Positions 1-6,807 of a DNA stretch of 10,727 bases are shown here, one piece after another. The DNA comes from Candidatus Sifarchaeum subterraneum. Lineage in GTDB: Archaea; Asgardarchaeota; Sifarchaeia; Sifarchaeales; Sifarchaeaceae. Made by a program: the position numbers and the translations under genes. The notes under the pieces are model-generated. The model did not search any database, was not told the DNA's origin, and saw only the letters and a program-made list of their open reading frames with translations. Positions within the stretch are counted from its first letter, which is position 1. Every line of letters starts with the position of its first letter. The DNA lies in contig JAECRX010000296.1 of assembly GCA_016292335.1 (NCBI GenBank), positions 1 through 10,727 on the forward strand. The letters are read 5' to 3'.

Positions 1-1598
1 CCTAGGTCTTTAATATAATCCCCTATGGTGGTTTCAACGCCTAACATTTTTGCTAAATTATTAGTCCCTTTAGAAGCCACCAAGCCTAGGGATAAGACTA
101 CTAAATCTGTTTCAATTTCTGAAATTCTATTTTCGAGGGTATTTTCTACCATTAGTATAAGATTCTTTGTGATCGGATCTTCTATAATCTCTGAGGGTTT
201 ACCACGAATGAATTTTACACCTAGCTCCCTGGCTCTCGTATATAATGACTCATAGAGTCCAGGTGTTCTGATGTCTATATAGAAAACAAAAACCTCGATG
301 TCAAGATGTTTTTCCTTGATTTCAACAGCATGTTTTAAAGAATATACACAACAGATCTGAGAACAGACTCCCAAACCTTGTTTTGGGTCTCTGGAACCTG
401 CACAAAGAACCATTCCAATTCGTTTAGGAGTTATACCATCGGATGGTCTGATGATTTTCCCACTTGTCGGTCCTTTCGGGTCTATTAGTCTCGTAAGATT
501 CAATTGACTTATTACATTGGGGTATAATCCAAATCCATATGTATCACCAATTATTGGTAATTCTTCTGGTTCAAATTCTCGGAATCCTGTTGCAAGAACT
601 ATTGCTCCGACATCTAATTGAGATTCCTTATCAGTTTCATCTAGATTTATTGCTTTTTCTGGGCAAGCTTCAGCACACTTTCCACATCTTGTACAATTTT
701 TCCAATCTATTTGATGAATAGGGGAATAGGAATTCTTTGGTAGGTAAATTGCTTTTCGATTTTTCAGACCAAATTCAAATTCATCAGGAACTTCAACAGG
801 GCAAACTTGTTCACATTTTCCGCATCTATTGCATAAAGTTTCATCGACTCCTCTTGGGTGATGCAAAACATCTATTTTGAATTCTCCTGGCGAACCATTA
901 ACATTTAAAACTTCAGAACAGGTAAATATTTTCAGGGAAGGTAGATTAAGGGAGCCCACTTTGTATCTCTTTTCTTCATCTGAAGAAAAATCATAAGCTA
1001 CCTCAAAATTTTGGTTTTCATCTAATAATGCAAGCCCTATTCTTGTTACAGTTCCTCCAAGATAGGGATTTCTCTCTATCAAATAAGTATTATAGCCTGT
1101 TTCAGCAATCTTTACGGCAGTCTGGACACCCGAAAGGCCCCCACCAATGATTAATACAGATGATGCAAAAGGATATTCCAATGTTTCAATTGGGGTTTCA
1201 TTTTTTAACTTCTTGACAGTTGCATTTATCATTCTCATAGCTTTATTGGTGGCATCTTTTTGGTTCTCGGAATGCGGCCAAGCACATTGTTCTCGGATAT
1301 TAACTATTTCTAATGAAAAGGGTTTTTTCTTGGCTTCTTCTATCAAGGCTCTCCTAAATTTTTCGCCATACAATTGATGGGTACAAGCAGCAATTAAGAT
1401 TTTATTATTTCCATTTCTAAAAGCATTCTTGAGTTGCTCAATTCCTTCTATCAAACAAAGAGAATTGTGCCTCTTGACAAATTCTATGTCAGGAAGATTT
1501 GAAATATGAGAGATAACACGATCATAATCTATAACTTTGGAAAGAGTTTCTCCGCAATCACAAATGAAGACTCCGATTTTTGTTTTCTCTGAAGACAT
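1..1598 (-). CDS. hdrA: HdrA-like FAD/iron-sulfur subunit (3' end outside window)
   Basis: A long HdrA-type flavoprotein, probably an electron-transfer subunit of a cytoplasmic Hdr-like complex. It reads from ATG at 1598 and is still open at the left edge, so 532 residues are visible. TAGGAGG at 1609-1615 lies 10 bases before the ATG and overlaps the stop of the upstream mvhD. Visible parts in order: an N-terminal HdrA domain with CDCG near residue 13; the FAD-binding IIGGGLSG near 150-157 and LGG near 180; two inserted ferredoxin motifs, CNRCGKCEQVCP (256-267) and CTRCGKCAEACP (302-313); the HdrA-type CAGSR (399) with CSQICC (412-417). The N-terminal domain is divergent: the conserved ACSPR segment reads ACTHQ here. 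It differs clearly from the full-length HdrA encoded upstream, so it is a paralogue, not a recent copy. The C-terminal ferredoxin domain, if present, lies outside. HdrA family assignment is firm; the partner is not known. Confidence 0.9.
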   Translation of the reverse strand, partial: MSSEKTKIGVFICDCGETLSKVIDYDRVISHISNLPDIEFVKRHNSLCLIEGIEQLKNAFRNGNNKILIAACTHQLYGEKFRRALIEEAKKKPFSLEIVNIREQCAWPHSENQKDATNKAMRMINATVKKLKNETPIETLEYPFASSVLIIGGGLSGVQTAVKIAETGYNTYLIERNPYLGGTVTRIGLALLDENQNFEVAYDFSSDEEKRYKVGSLNLPSLKIFTCSEVLNVNGSPGEFKIDVLHHPRGVDETLCNRCGKCEQVCPVEVPDEFEFGLKNRKAIYLPKNSYSPIHQIDWKNCTRCGKCAEACPEKAINLDETDKESQLDVGAIVLATGFREFEPEELPIIGDTYGFGLYPNVISQLNLTRLIDPKGPTSGKIIRPSDGITPKRIGMVLCAGSRDPKQGLGVCSQICCVYSLKHAVEIKEKHLDIEVFVFYIDIRTPGLYESLYTRARELGVKFIRGKPSEIIEDPITKNLILMVENTLENRISEIETDLVVLSLGLVASKGTNNLAKMLGVETTIGDYIKDL

Positions 1599-1612
1599 CT
1601 ACGTGTATCCTC

Positions 1613-2551
1613 CTATTGAGTTGTGTCTACAGTCGAAGTAAGAATTGATTTCAAGTCCAGGTCTCTTAAAAGACAAAGGGCATCTTCTAGGCATTGATCA
1701 ACACATTTATTGCAAGCAACGCATCTTCTAAGGTTTTTTAACATATTTCCGTATTCAAAAAGTTCTTCAGGAACCGGAATCGGTTTGGTTGGTATCTTTT
1801 TGGCGATTTTTGATATTGTCTCATAAAGAAGATGTTTCTTTTGTTTCTTTTCTATGGATGCTGTCGGCAGTTTTTCAAGAATTCCTTTAAGATCAAGTTC
1901 TTTGGAAAATTCGAAAACCTCTTCAGGACATATTTTCTCACACTTGAGACATGTAACGCATCTGTTGACGTCATATTGGAGAGTTCCAAACTCATCTAGA
2001 GGTTCAGGAATTGGAATCGGTTTCTCCGGTATTTTCGAAGCTAATCTTTCAATCATGCTGAAAAGAAATTCTCGTTTCGTAAATTCTTCTGCTTCCCCCT
2101 CAAAGAATTCTTCCTTGAAATCCTGAAAAGGGTTGGGTCCAAGTCTTTTCGCCCTCTCGGTCATTTCATTTGCAATTTCAACAAAAGTTGGAGCCATTGC
2201 AGCCGATAAGAAGAACATTTCTATTCTTTCTCCACCGCCAGGAAAACCAATTGCATCCAAAATCTCTTTAGCAAAGAGAACCCGCTCTTCGGCTCTATAA
2301 TTGCCATCTATAAAATGACATTGTTCTTTCAGACAACCAGCGACAAAGACAGCATCAGCGCCTTTTTCTAACGCTCTAAAAAGATAAGTAATATCAATTT
2401 TGCCCGAACAAGGTATCCTAATAATTCTCACGTTAGGTGCATAAATTAATCTAGAAGTTCCTGCTAGGTCAGCAGCTGCATATGCACAATAATTACAGGC
2501 AAAAGCTACAATTTTTGGCTCAAAATTCTCGTCTATTTCTTGTTCAGTCAT
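1613..2551 (-). CDS. mvhD: MvhD-type [2Fe-2S] protein with duplicated 4Fe-4S tail
   Basis: Residues about 12-140 form an MvhD (FlpD-like) domain. This is the [2Fe-2S] protein that passes electrons between a hydrogenase or dehydrogenase and HdrA. The family cysteines are all present: ACNYC (19, 22), PCSG (48), AGC (73) and QC (78), with the typical IDGNYRAE segment. Ordinary MvhD ends near residue 140. This 312-residue protein continues with two similar units of about 65 residues (161-225 and 240-304). Each has a KIPxKPIPxPE element, one CX2CX2CX3C motif and a LDLKxIL ending. The second motif has Leu in place of the usual Pro after the fourth Cys. ATG at 2551 follows the hdrA stop by 3 bases, with AAAGGGG just upstream, so translation is probably coupled. 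No hydrogenase genes are visible nearby, so its electron donor is unknown. The MvhD part is certain; the role of the tail is inferred as extra electron relay or docking. Confidence 0.92.
   Translation of the reverse strand: MTEQEIDENFEPKIVAFACNYCAYAAADLAGTSRLIYAPNVRIIRIPCSGKIDITYLFRALEKGADAVFVAGCLKEQCHFIDGNYRAEERVLFAKEILDAIGFPGGGERIEMFFLSAAMAPTFVEIANEMTERAKRLGPNPFQDFKEEFFEGEAEEFTKREFLFSMIERLASKIPEKPIPIPEPLDEFGTLQYDVNRCVTCLKCEKICPEEVFEFSKELDLKGILEKLPTASIEKKQKKHLLYETISKIAKKIPTKPIPVPEELFEYGNMLKNLRRCVACNKCVDQCLEDALCLLRDLDLKSILTSTVDTTQ
1640..2071 (-). repeat. Tandem duplication inside the mvhD C-terminal tail
   Basis: Two protein-coding units, at 1877-2071 and 1640-1834, encode residues 161-225 and 240-304. 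By hand alignment without gaps about 29 of 65 positions are identical. These include IP.KPIP.PE, the four cysteines of each CX2CX2CX3C motif and LDLK.IL. The degree of divergence points to an old internal duplication, not an assembly artefact. Confidence 0.8.
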
Positions 2552-2554
2552 ATT

Positions 2555-4564
2555 TCAACCCCTTTCTAAAACAGCTAATAATCCATCAATCATATTGATT
2601 ATTTGATCGTCCTTGAAATGTCTGAGCTGTATTGCACCCACGGGACATTTCCCAGAACAAATACCACAAGCCTTACACTTTGCATCAATCACGTTCACTT
2701 TACCTTTAACTTCATCTTTCTCAATAGCTTGATAGGGACATACTTCAACGCATTTAAAGCAGCCAATACACAAATCTTCATTTACCTTTGCTGTTACTAA
2801 ATCCATCAATAGTTTACCTTTTGCTAGGGGGATTGTGGCTCTAGAAGCGGCAGCACTTGCTTGATTTGATGTATCAGTTAAATCTTTGGGTCCTTGTGCA
2901 GCTCCAGCGATATATATTCCTTCGGAGAAAGTATCAAAGGGGGCGAGCTTGGGATGAGCTTCTTGCAAGAACCCATCGGGTGACTTACTGAGTCGAAGAA
3001 TAGAGCACACATCTTCCATATATGCAGCTGGAACAGCGCCTGTTGCTAAAACAACTAAATCGGTTTGAATTTCCATAAAGACGTTAAAGAGATGATCTTT
3101 TACACCAACAATTAAGTTACCATGTTCATCCGAAACTATTTTAGGAAGTTCTTTTTCGCCATATCTTACAAAGTTAACTCCCAGTTCTCGACATTTTCGA
3201 TACAATTTTTCTTGACCTTTTCCAAAGGTCCTGATATCTCTATAAAGAACAAATATTTCTTTCTCAGGGAATTTTTCCTTAATCAAAGAAGCATCTTTAA
3301 TCATAAGTGAACAACAAGTTCTTGAACAATATTGATTGATCTGCTCCTTTTCGGGGAATAATTCAGGTGATTGTCTAGATCCAACACATGAGATGAATAC
3401 CACAGTATTTGGAGATGCGAAATTAGAGGGGTTAATCAGTTTTCCCCTTGTTGGGCCGTTGGGATTCATCATGCGTTCCAACTGCATTGAGGTGATTACG
3501 TCTTCAAAAGTAGCGTAACCGAACTCACCCGGATCGGGGTTATAAGTATCAAAGCCGGTGGCAACAACAATAGTTCCGATATTCACTTCTCTTTCGGTGG
3601 GTTCATCTTCAAGATGGATACAATTTTTATCGCAAACCTTCAAGCATTCACCGCATTTTGTGCAGTTATCAAAATCAATCACATATTGCTGGGGAAAACA
3701 TTCTGGAAAGGGCAGATAAATGGCTTTTCGTGTATCTAAATTCTGATTAAATTCATTTGGAACGGAGACGAGGCAGACTTTGGAGCATTCACCACAAAGG
3801 TTACATGACTCATCCACACATCGAGGTTGGGTCACAATTGTAGCTTGAAAATTACCGATATACCCGGTCACATGAGAAACGGTGGATCCAGTAAAGAGCT
3901 GAATTTTTGGGTTCGATAATTTGTTGACAAGCTCCCCGTGAAGATCAAGGGCGCTTTTTTCGTGAGGGAACACTTTATTTAACTGAGCTAATTTGCCGCC
4001 TATATAAAATTCCTTCTCGATGAGAAATACCGGAAAGCCACTTTCAGCGATATCATAAGCAGCCGTAATTCCTGCAGTTCCAGCACCAATCACAAGGGCA
4101 CTTTGGGTAACTGGGGACTCTATTTTCTCTAAGGGTTCAAGAAGGGCTGCTTTTGCAACAGCCATTTTGACAAGATCGTTGGCCTTTTCAGTGGCCTCAT
4201 GAGGTGATTTTGAGTGTACCCAACTGTCATGTTCTCGAATGTTGGCCATCTCGAAAAGATATGGATTTAACCCTGCTTCTTCGATAACGCGTTTGAAAGT
4301 TGGTTCATGCATTCTTGGACTACATGAAGCGACAACGACCCTGTTAAGGTCATACTCTTTGATGGATTCTTTGATTAAATTTCGACCAGGGTCTGAACAC
4401 ATATACATATTGGTTTTTGAACAGACCACATGAGGAAGTTTTTCCGCATATTCTCTTACCTTCTCGCAATCAACAACACCGGCAATATTTGAACCACAAT
4501 AACAAGTAAAAACACCAATTCTTGGCTCTTCTTTTTCTTCTTTCTTTTCCTTTGCTTTTTTCAT
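2555..4564 (-). CDS. hdrA: HdrA, full-length heterodisulfide reductase subunit A
   Basis: A complete 669-residue HdrA, the usual length for the family. HdrA is the FAD- and Fe-S-containing, electron-bifurcating subunit of cytoplasmic HdrABC complexes. Visible parts: N-terminal domain with CYCGSNIAG (21-29), CSPRMHEP (81-88) and NIREHDSWVH (108-117); the FAD fold VIGAGTAG (158-165) and IGG (188-190); inserted ferredoxin motifs at C254/257/260/264 and C301/304/307/311; CVGSR (393) with CSRTCC (413-418); the C-terminal FAD segment AGAAQGPKD (553-561); and a terminal 2[4Fe-4S] domain with C599/602/605/609 and C630/633/636/640. ATG at 4564 overlaps the stop of the truncated hdrC (ATGA), and AAGGAGG at 4572-4578 lies 7 bases upstream. 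The downstream mvhD starts 3 bases after the stop, as expected for HdrA-MvhD partners. No hdrB is seen. The family call is very secure; use as a true heterodisulfide reductase is not shown. Confidence 0.96.
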   Translation of the reverse strand: MKKAKEKKEEKEEPRIGVFTCYCGSNIAGVVDCEKVREYAEKLPHVVCSKTNMYMCSDPGRNLIKESIKEYDLNRVVVASCSPRMHEPTFKRVIEEAGLNPYLFEMANIREHDSWVHSKSPHEATEKANDLVKMAVAKAALLEPLEKIESPVTQSALVIGAGTAGITAAYDIAESGFPVFLIEKEFYIGGKLAQLNKVFPHEKSALDLHGELVNKLSNPKIQLFTGSTVSHVTGYIGNFQATIVTQPRCVDESCNLCGECSKVCLVSVPNEFNQNLDTRKAIYLPFPECFPQQYVIDFDNCTKCGECLKVCDKNCIHLEDEPTEREVNIGTIVVATGFDTYNPDPGEFGYATFEDVITSMQLERMMNPNGPTRGKLINPSNFASPNTVVFISCVGSRQSPELFPEKEQINQYCSRTCCSLMIKDASLIKEKFPEKEIFVLYRDIRTFGKGQEKLYRKCRELGVNFVRYGEKELPKIVSDEHGNLIVGVKDHLFNVFMEIQTDLVVLATGAVPAAYMEDVCSILRLSKSPDGFLQEAHPKLAPFDTFSEGIYIAGAAQGPKDLTDTSNQASAAASRATIPLAKGKLLMDLVTAKVNEDLCIGCFKCVEVCPYQAIEKDEVKGKVNVIDAKCKACGICSGKCPVGAIQLRHFKDDQIINMIDGLLAVLERG

Positions 4565-4851
4565 GTTTCACCCTCCTTGACAGCAACTACAGAAGTACAG
4601 ATCCAAAGCACATCGCTGGATAATACTAACTCTTTAAGTCCGAGAAGTGCTGCTTTTATTATACGACGAGGGTTAAAATTATTCTCAAATCGTGTGACTA
4701 TACAACTTCCAGTACATGTTCCGCATTGAAAACAATATTTGATTAACTCTGCGTTAGGTTCTTTCATTATTTCGTCTTTGAAAGTGGGGTCAAGTCGCGC
4801 GATTCTTAACGGTTCTTCAACTTTAAACGGTTTGACTTTTTCTTCGGTCAA
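4561..4851 (-). CDS. hdrC: Truncated HdrC-like protein with one intact [4Fe-4S] motif
   Basis: HdrC is a two-cluster ferredoxin-like subunit, usually about 185-200 residues, that relays electrons between HdrA and HdrB. This frame gives 96 residues and matches only the N-terminal half: CFQCGTCTGSC (C40/43/46/50), then NPRRIIKAALLGLKE and a WICTS segment where the family normally continues into a second cysteine motif (WLCTTCYTC-like). The frame instead ends with VVAVKEGET. In the -1 frame from 4591 the next codons give CSCCQGG and a TGA, restoring cysteines at the expected second and third motif positions. The start is TTG at 4851, immediately preceded by an in-frame TAA, with GGAAGTGA as a reasonable SD. 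The stop overlaps the hdrA ATG (ATGA), which would suit a functional short protein. It could be a decayed HdrC, a functional one-cluster relay, or a sequence error that still could not restore the missing roughly 90 residues. Confidence 0.75.
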   Translation of the reverse strand: MTEEKVKPFKVEEPLRIARLDPTFKDEIMKEPNAELIKYCFQCGTCTGSCIVTRFENNFNPRRIIKAALLGLKELVLSSDVLWICTSVVAVKEGET

Positions 4852-4855
4852 TTAT

Positions 4856-6196
4856 TCACTTCCGATTTTTTTTGGTCTTTTGGGTGTTTATAAAGGATAA
4901 GAGCTCCATTGAGGTGGCATTTGCTTCTACAAGGGTTTGAGGAATGTCCTTAGGGCCACTTGCAGTACCTGCTACTACTACACCATTAATATTCGTAAGG
5001 ACGTCATCAAATGGGCCTTGTGACGAGATAAACCCATATTCGGTTTGGCCAACTTTTAAAATTTTTTCCAGCTCCTTTGTCCCCTCAGATGGAATCAAAG
5101 CTGAAGATAAAACAACCAAATCGGTTTTTAATTCCATAAACTCACCTGTTAGCGTATTTTCAAAATCGACAACCAACTCACCCGTAGTGGGATCTTCCTC
5201 AACGGAACTAACTTTCCCCCGAACAAATTGAACCCCTGCTTTTCTTGCTTTTTCATAATAGTGTTCATACCTGCCCGGTGAACGAAGATCAATATAAAAA
5301 ATAACTACGTCTATTCCTCTCTCTCTAAGAAGAAGAGCGTGTTTAAGAGCATACATACAACAAATTTTTGAGCAATATAACCTGCCAGCTTCTTCTCGGC
5401 TGCCTACACATTGTATCATGACGATTCGCCGAGGAGATTTTCCATCTGAAGGACGAATCACACAACCTTTTGTGGGGCCGAATTCGTTGATCATATGTCC
5501 AAGTTCGAGTTGGGTAATCACATTCTTATAAATACCATAATTGTATTCTTTATATTCACTCGGCTTCAATTCATCAAAACCAGTGGCGATTACAATAAAA
5601 TCAACATTAAAATTTTTTATTTCTTCTTTTTGATCTAGATCAATTGCCTTTGTAGGACAAATTTCAACACATTTCATACATCTAGTACATAAATCAGGAT
5701 CAATCACATAAGCAGGGGGTATACTTTGCTCGATAGGAAGATAGACTGCTTTTCTTTTCTTATATTGAAACGAGTTAGATTGACTTTCAACAGGACAAAC
5801 TTCAGCGCATTTTCCGCAATTGATGCATCTATCAATTAAAACATACCGAGGATGGCAACGAACCGAGACTGAAAAGTTCCCTATATCACCGTCTATTTTT
5901 TCGATTTCTGAATTCGTTAAAACTTCCAGATCGGGATGAAGGGTCAGTCCACTGCGATATAAACATTTCCTAAAGCCTCCTGATTTAAATAAGAGTAAGG
6001 AGGACGTATTACATAGGGCACCATCGTCAGAAGGAAAGGCAAGACCTAACATGATTGCTTTTCCGCCAAGTGTAGGTTCTTTCTCTACGATATAAACATG
6101 AAAATTAAAATCAGCAAGTTCCAATGCTGTATTAATCCCGGCTATTCCTCCGCCAATAACCAGAACTTTTCCTATTGGATTTTTTACTGAACTTAA
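4856..6196 (-). CDS. Short HdrA (QmoA-like) flavoprotein with undefined start
   Basis: An HdrA-family flavoprotein of about 446 residues without the N-terminal HdrA domain and without the C-terminal ferredoxin pair. This resembles QmoA-type short HdrA proteins. Visible: FAD motif GGGIAG at 6137-6154; VEKEPTLGGKA; ferredoxin motifs CINCGKCAEVCP and CTRCMKCVEICP; CVGSR with CSKICC; and a C-terminal AGTASGPKD. It is the first gene of the leftward operon and ends 4 bases before the hdrC start. The N-terminus is uncertain. The first ordinary start in frame is TTG at 6124, but it lies after the FAD glycine motif and cannot be right for a flavoprotein. The coding signal continues upstream to an in-frame TAA at 6200-6202, with no ATG, GTG or TTG between. 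I place the start at TTA 6196, the likeliest position relative to the SD at 6208-6213. A substitution, an indel in the nearby A-run, or a non-canonical start would each explain it. Confidence 0.85.
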   Translation of the reverse strand, partial: LSSVKNPIGKVLVIGGGIAGINTALELADFNFHVYIVEKEPTLGGKAIMLGLAFPSDDGALCNTSSLLLFKSGGFRKCLYRSGLTLHPDLEVLTNSEIEKIDGDIGNFSVSVRCHPRYVLIDRCINCGKCAEVCPVESQSNSFQYKKRKAVYLPIEQSIPPAYVIDPDLCTRCMKCVEICPTKAIDLDQKEEIKNFNVDFIVIATGFDELKPSEYKEYNYGIYKNVITQLELGHMINEFGPTKGCVIRPSDGKSPRRIVMIQCVGSREEAGRLYCSKICCMYALKHALLLRERGIDVVIFYIDLRSPGRYEHYYEKARKAGVQFVRGKVSSVEEDPTTGELVVDFENTLTGEFMELKTDLVVLSSALIPSEGTKELEKILKVGQTEYGFISSQGPFDDVLTNINGVVVAGTASGPKDIPQTLVEANATSMELLSFINTQKTKKNRK

Positions 6197-6207
6197 AACT
6201 TATCTTG

Positions 6208-6213
6208 CCTCCT
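6208..6213 (-). promoter_or_regulatory. Shine-Dalgarno site of the short hdrA
   Basis: AGGAGG on the minus strand, the strongest SD in this intergenic region. Downstream codons in the hdrA frame are GTT (6199), TTA (6196), AGT and TCA, none an ordinary start. ATA at 6201-6203 sits 4 bases away but in another frame. The site marks where translation should begin and shows that the TTG at 6124 is too far downstream. Confidence 0.6.
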
Positions 6214-6246
6214 GTAAAAAGTTGTGCTAACTATAAGAAGTTGTAA

Positions 6247-6254
6247 TAAATAAA
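6247..6254 (-). promoter_or_regulatory. Candidate TATA box for the leftward hdr operon
   Basis: TTTATTTA on the minus strand within an AT-rich stretch. It lies where an archaeal TATA box would direct initiation about 23-27 bases downstream, near 6224-6228, leaving a short leader before the SD at 6208-6213. AT-rich DNA gives many such matches, so the support is mainly the spacing. Confidence 0.35.
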
Positions 6255-6501
6255 TTTAGATTCATAAGTAAAATTCATTTTTGAGATAATGTATAGATTT
6301 TATGTATCAAAGATGGCCTAAATACAGTGTTTTCCAGTTCGTTAATTAATATTTGGTGTAACTGGATTGTACTCCATAGATAAACTATCCGTCAAAGAGA
6401 GAGGAGATTTCACAGTTGATCTTCTTTTCATTTAAGGACAAGAAACTAAGTTTTTTAAATTTTTATGAAATGAAGGTTCATGAACATATTTATTGAATTG
6501 T

Positions 6502-6549
6502 TAATGGGGACATAAGGAAAGGTTTTAAAACCTATAATTTTTCCCATTA
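6502..6549. repeat. Nested palindrome in the divergent control region
   Basis: An exact 14-base palindrome, AGGTTTTAAAACCT (6520-6533), sits inside an outer inverted repeat TAATGGG (6502-6508) and CCCATTA (6543-6549). The outer arm extends by a G-T and an A-T pair. The TTTTAAAA core is TATA-like in both directions. It could be a dimeric regulator site overlapping a promoter, or the foot of an RNA hairpin. Confidence 0.5.
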
Positions 6550-6794
6550 GTAAAGCCAATAATTTTCATCTCTTGATGTCCTAATTAGTCTGCAGTTGAT
6601 TCAGTAAATAACTACAAGAACACGCACGATTAAATAAGGCAGACTTTTAAAGAAACGATAACTAGCGAAAGATAATAGAAACAAAGAAAGAGGATTTTGG
6701 CTGAGCAGAAATACGGGGAAAATTACCCTTTCAAAGAGAAAACAATCATCTGCCGACTGTAAGACAGGATAGAAAGCTTTGTATCTAATAAAAA

Positions 6795-6802
6795 AAGGAT
6801 GA
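6795..6802 (+). promoter_or_regulatory. Shine-Dalgarno site deciding the fwdA start
   Basis: AAGGATGA, whose AGGA core (6796-6799) is 8 bases before ATG 6808. The earlier in-frame ATG at 6799 lies inside this SD and has no SD of its own, so 6808 is preferred. Confidence 0.55.
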
Positions 6803-6807
6803 GCGAA

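Larger units (their letters stand above)
6214..6807. other. Divergent intergenic region between hdr and fwd operons
   Basis: Nearly 600 bases without a convincing gene, separating two divergent operons. It is AT-rich. It holds inverted repeats TCCAGTT/AACTGGA (6333-6339, 6360-6366), a nested palindrome (6502-6549) and AGTCTGC/GCAGACT (6587-6593, 6639-6645). TATA-like runs occur at 6247-6254 (leftward) and TTTTAAA at 6645-6651 (rightward, weak). No tRNA or rRNA is recognisable. A 26-codon frame with an SD (6416-6496) is too short to call. The region is probably the shared control region for both operons; a non-coding RNA is possible but not shown. Confidence 0.6.

Noticed and set aside
1147..1377. 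Plus-strand open frame with a hydrophobic stretch, opposite the left hdrA
   Set aside because: The minus-strand HdrA reading explains this DNA fully, including the FAD motif; the apparent membrane segment is an artefact of the opposite frame.
6124..6124. TTG at 6122-6124 as the start of the short HdrA
   Set aside because: It would remove the FAD-binding glycine motif, which is clearly coded just upstream in the same frame.
6214..6798. tRNA, CRISPR array or insertion sequence in the long intergenic region
   Set aside because: No cloverleaf or TpsiC-like segment, no regularly spaced direct repeats and no transposase fragments were seen.
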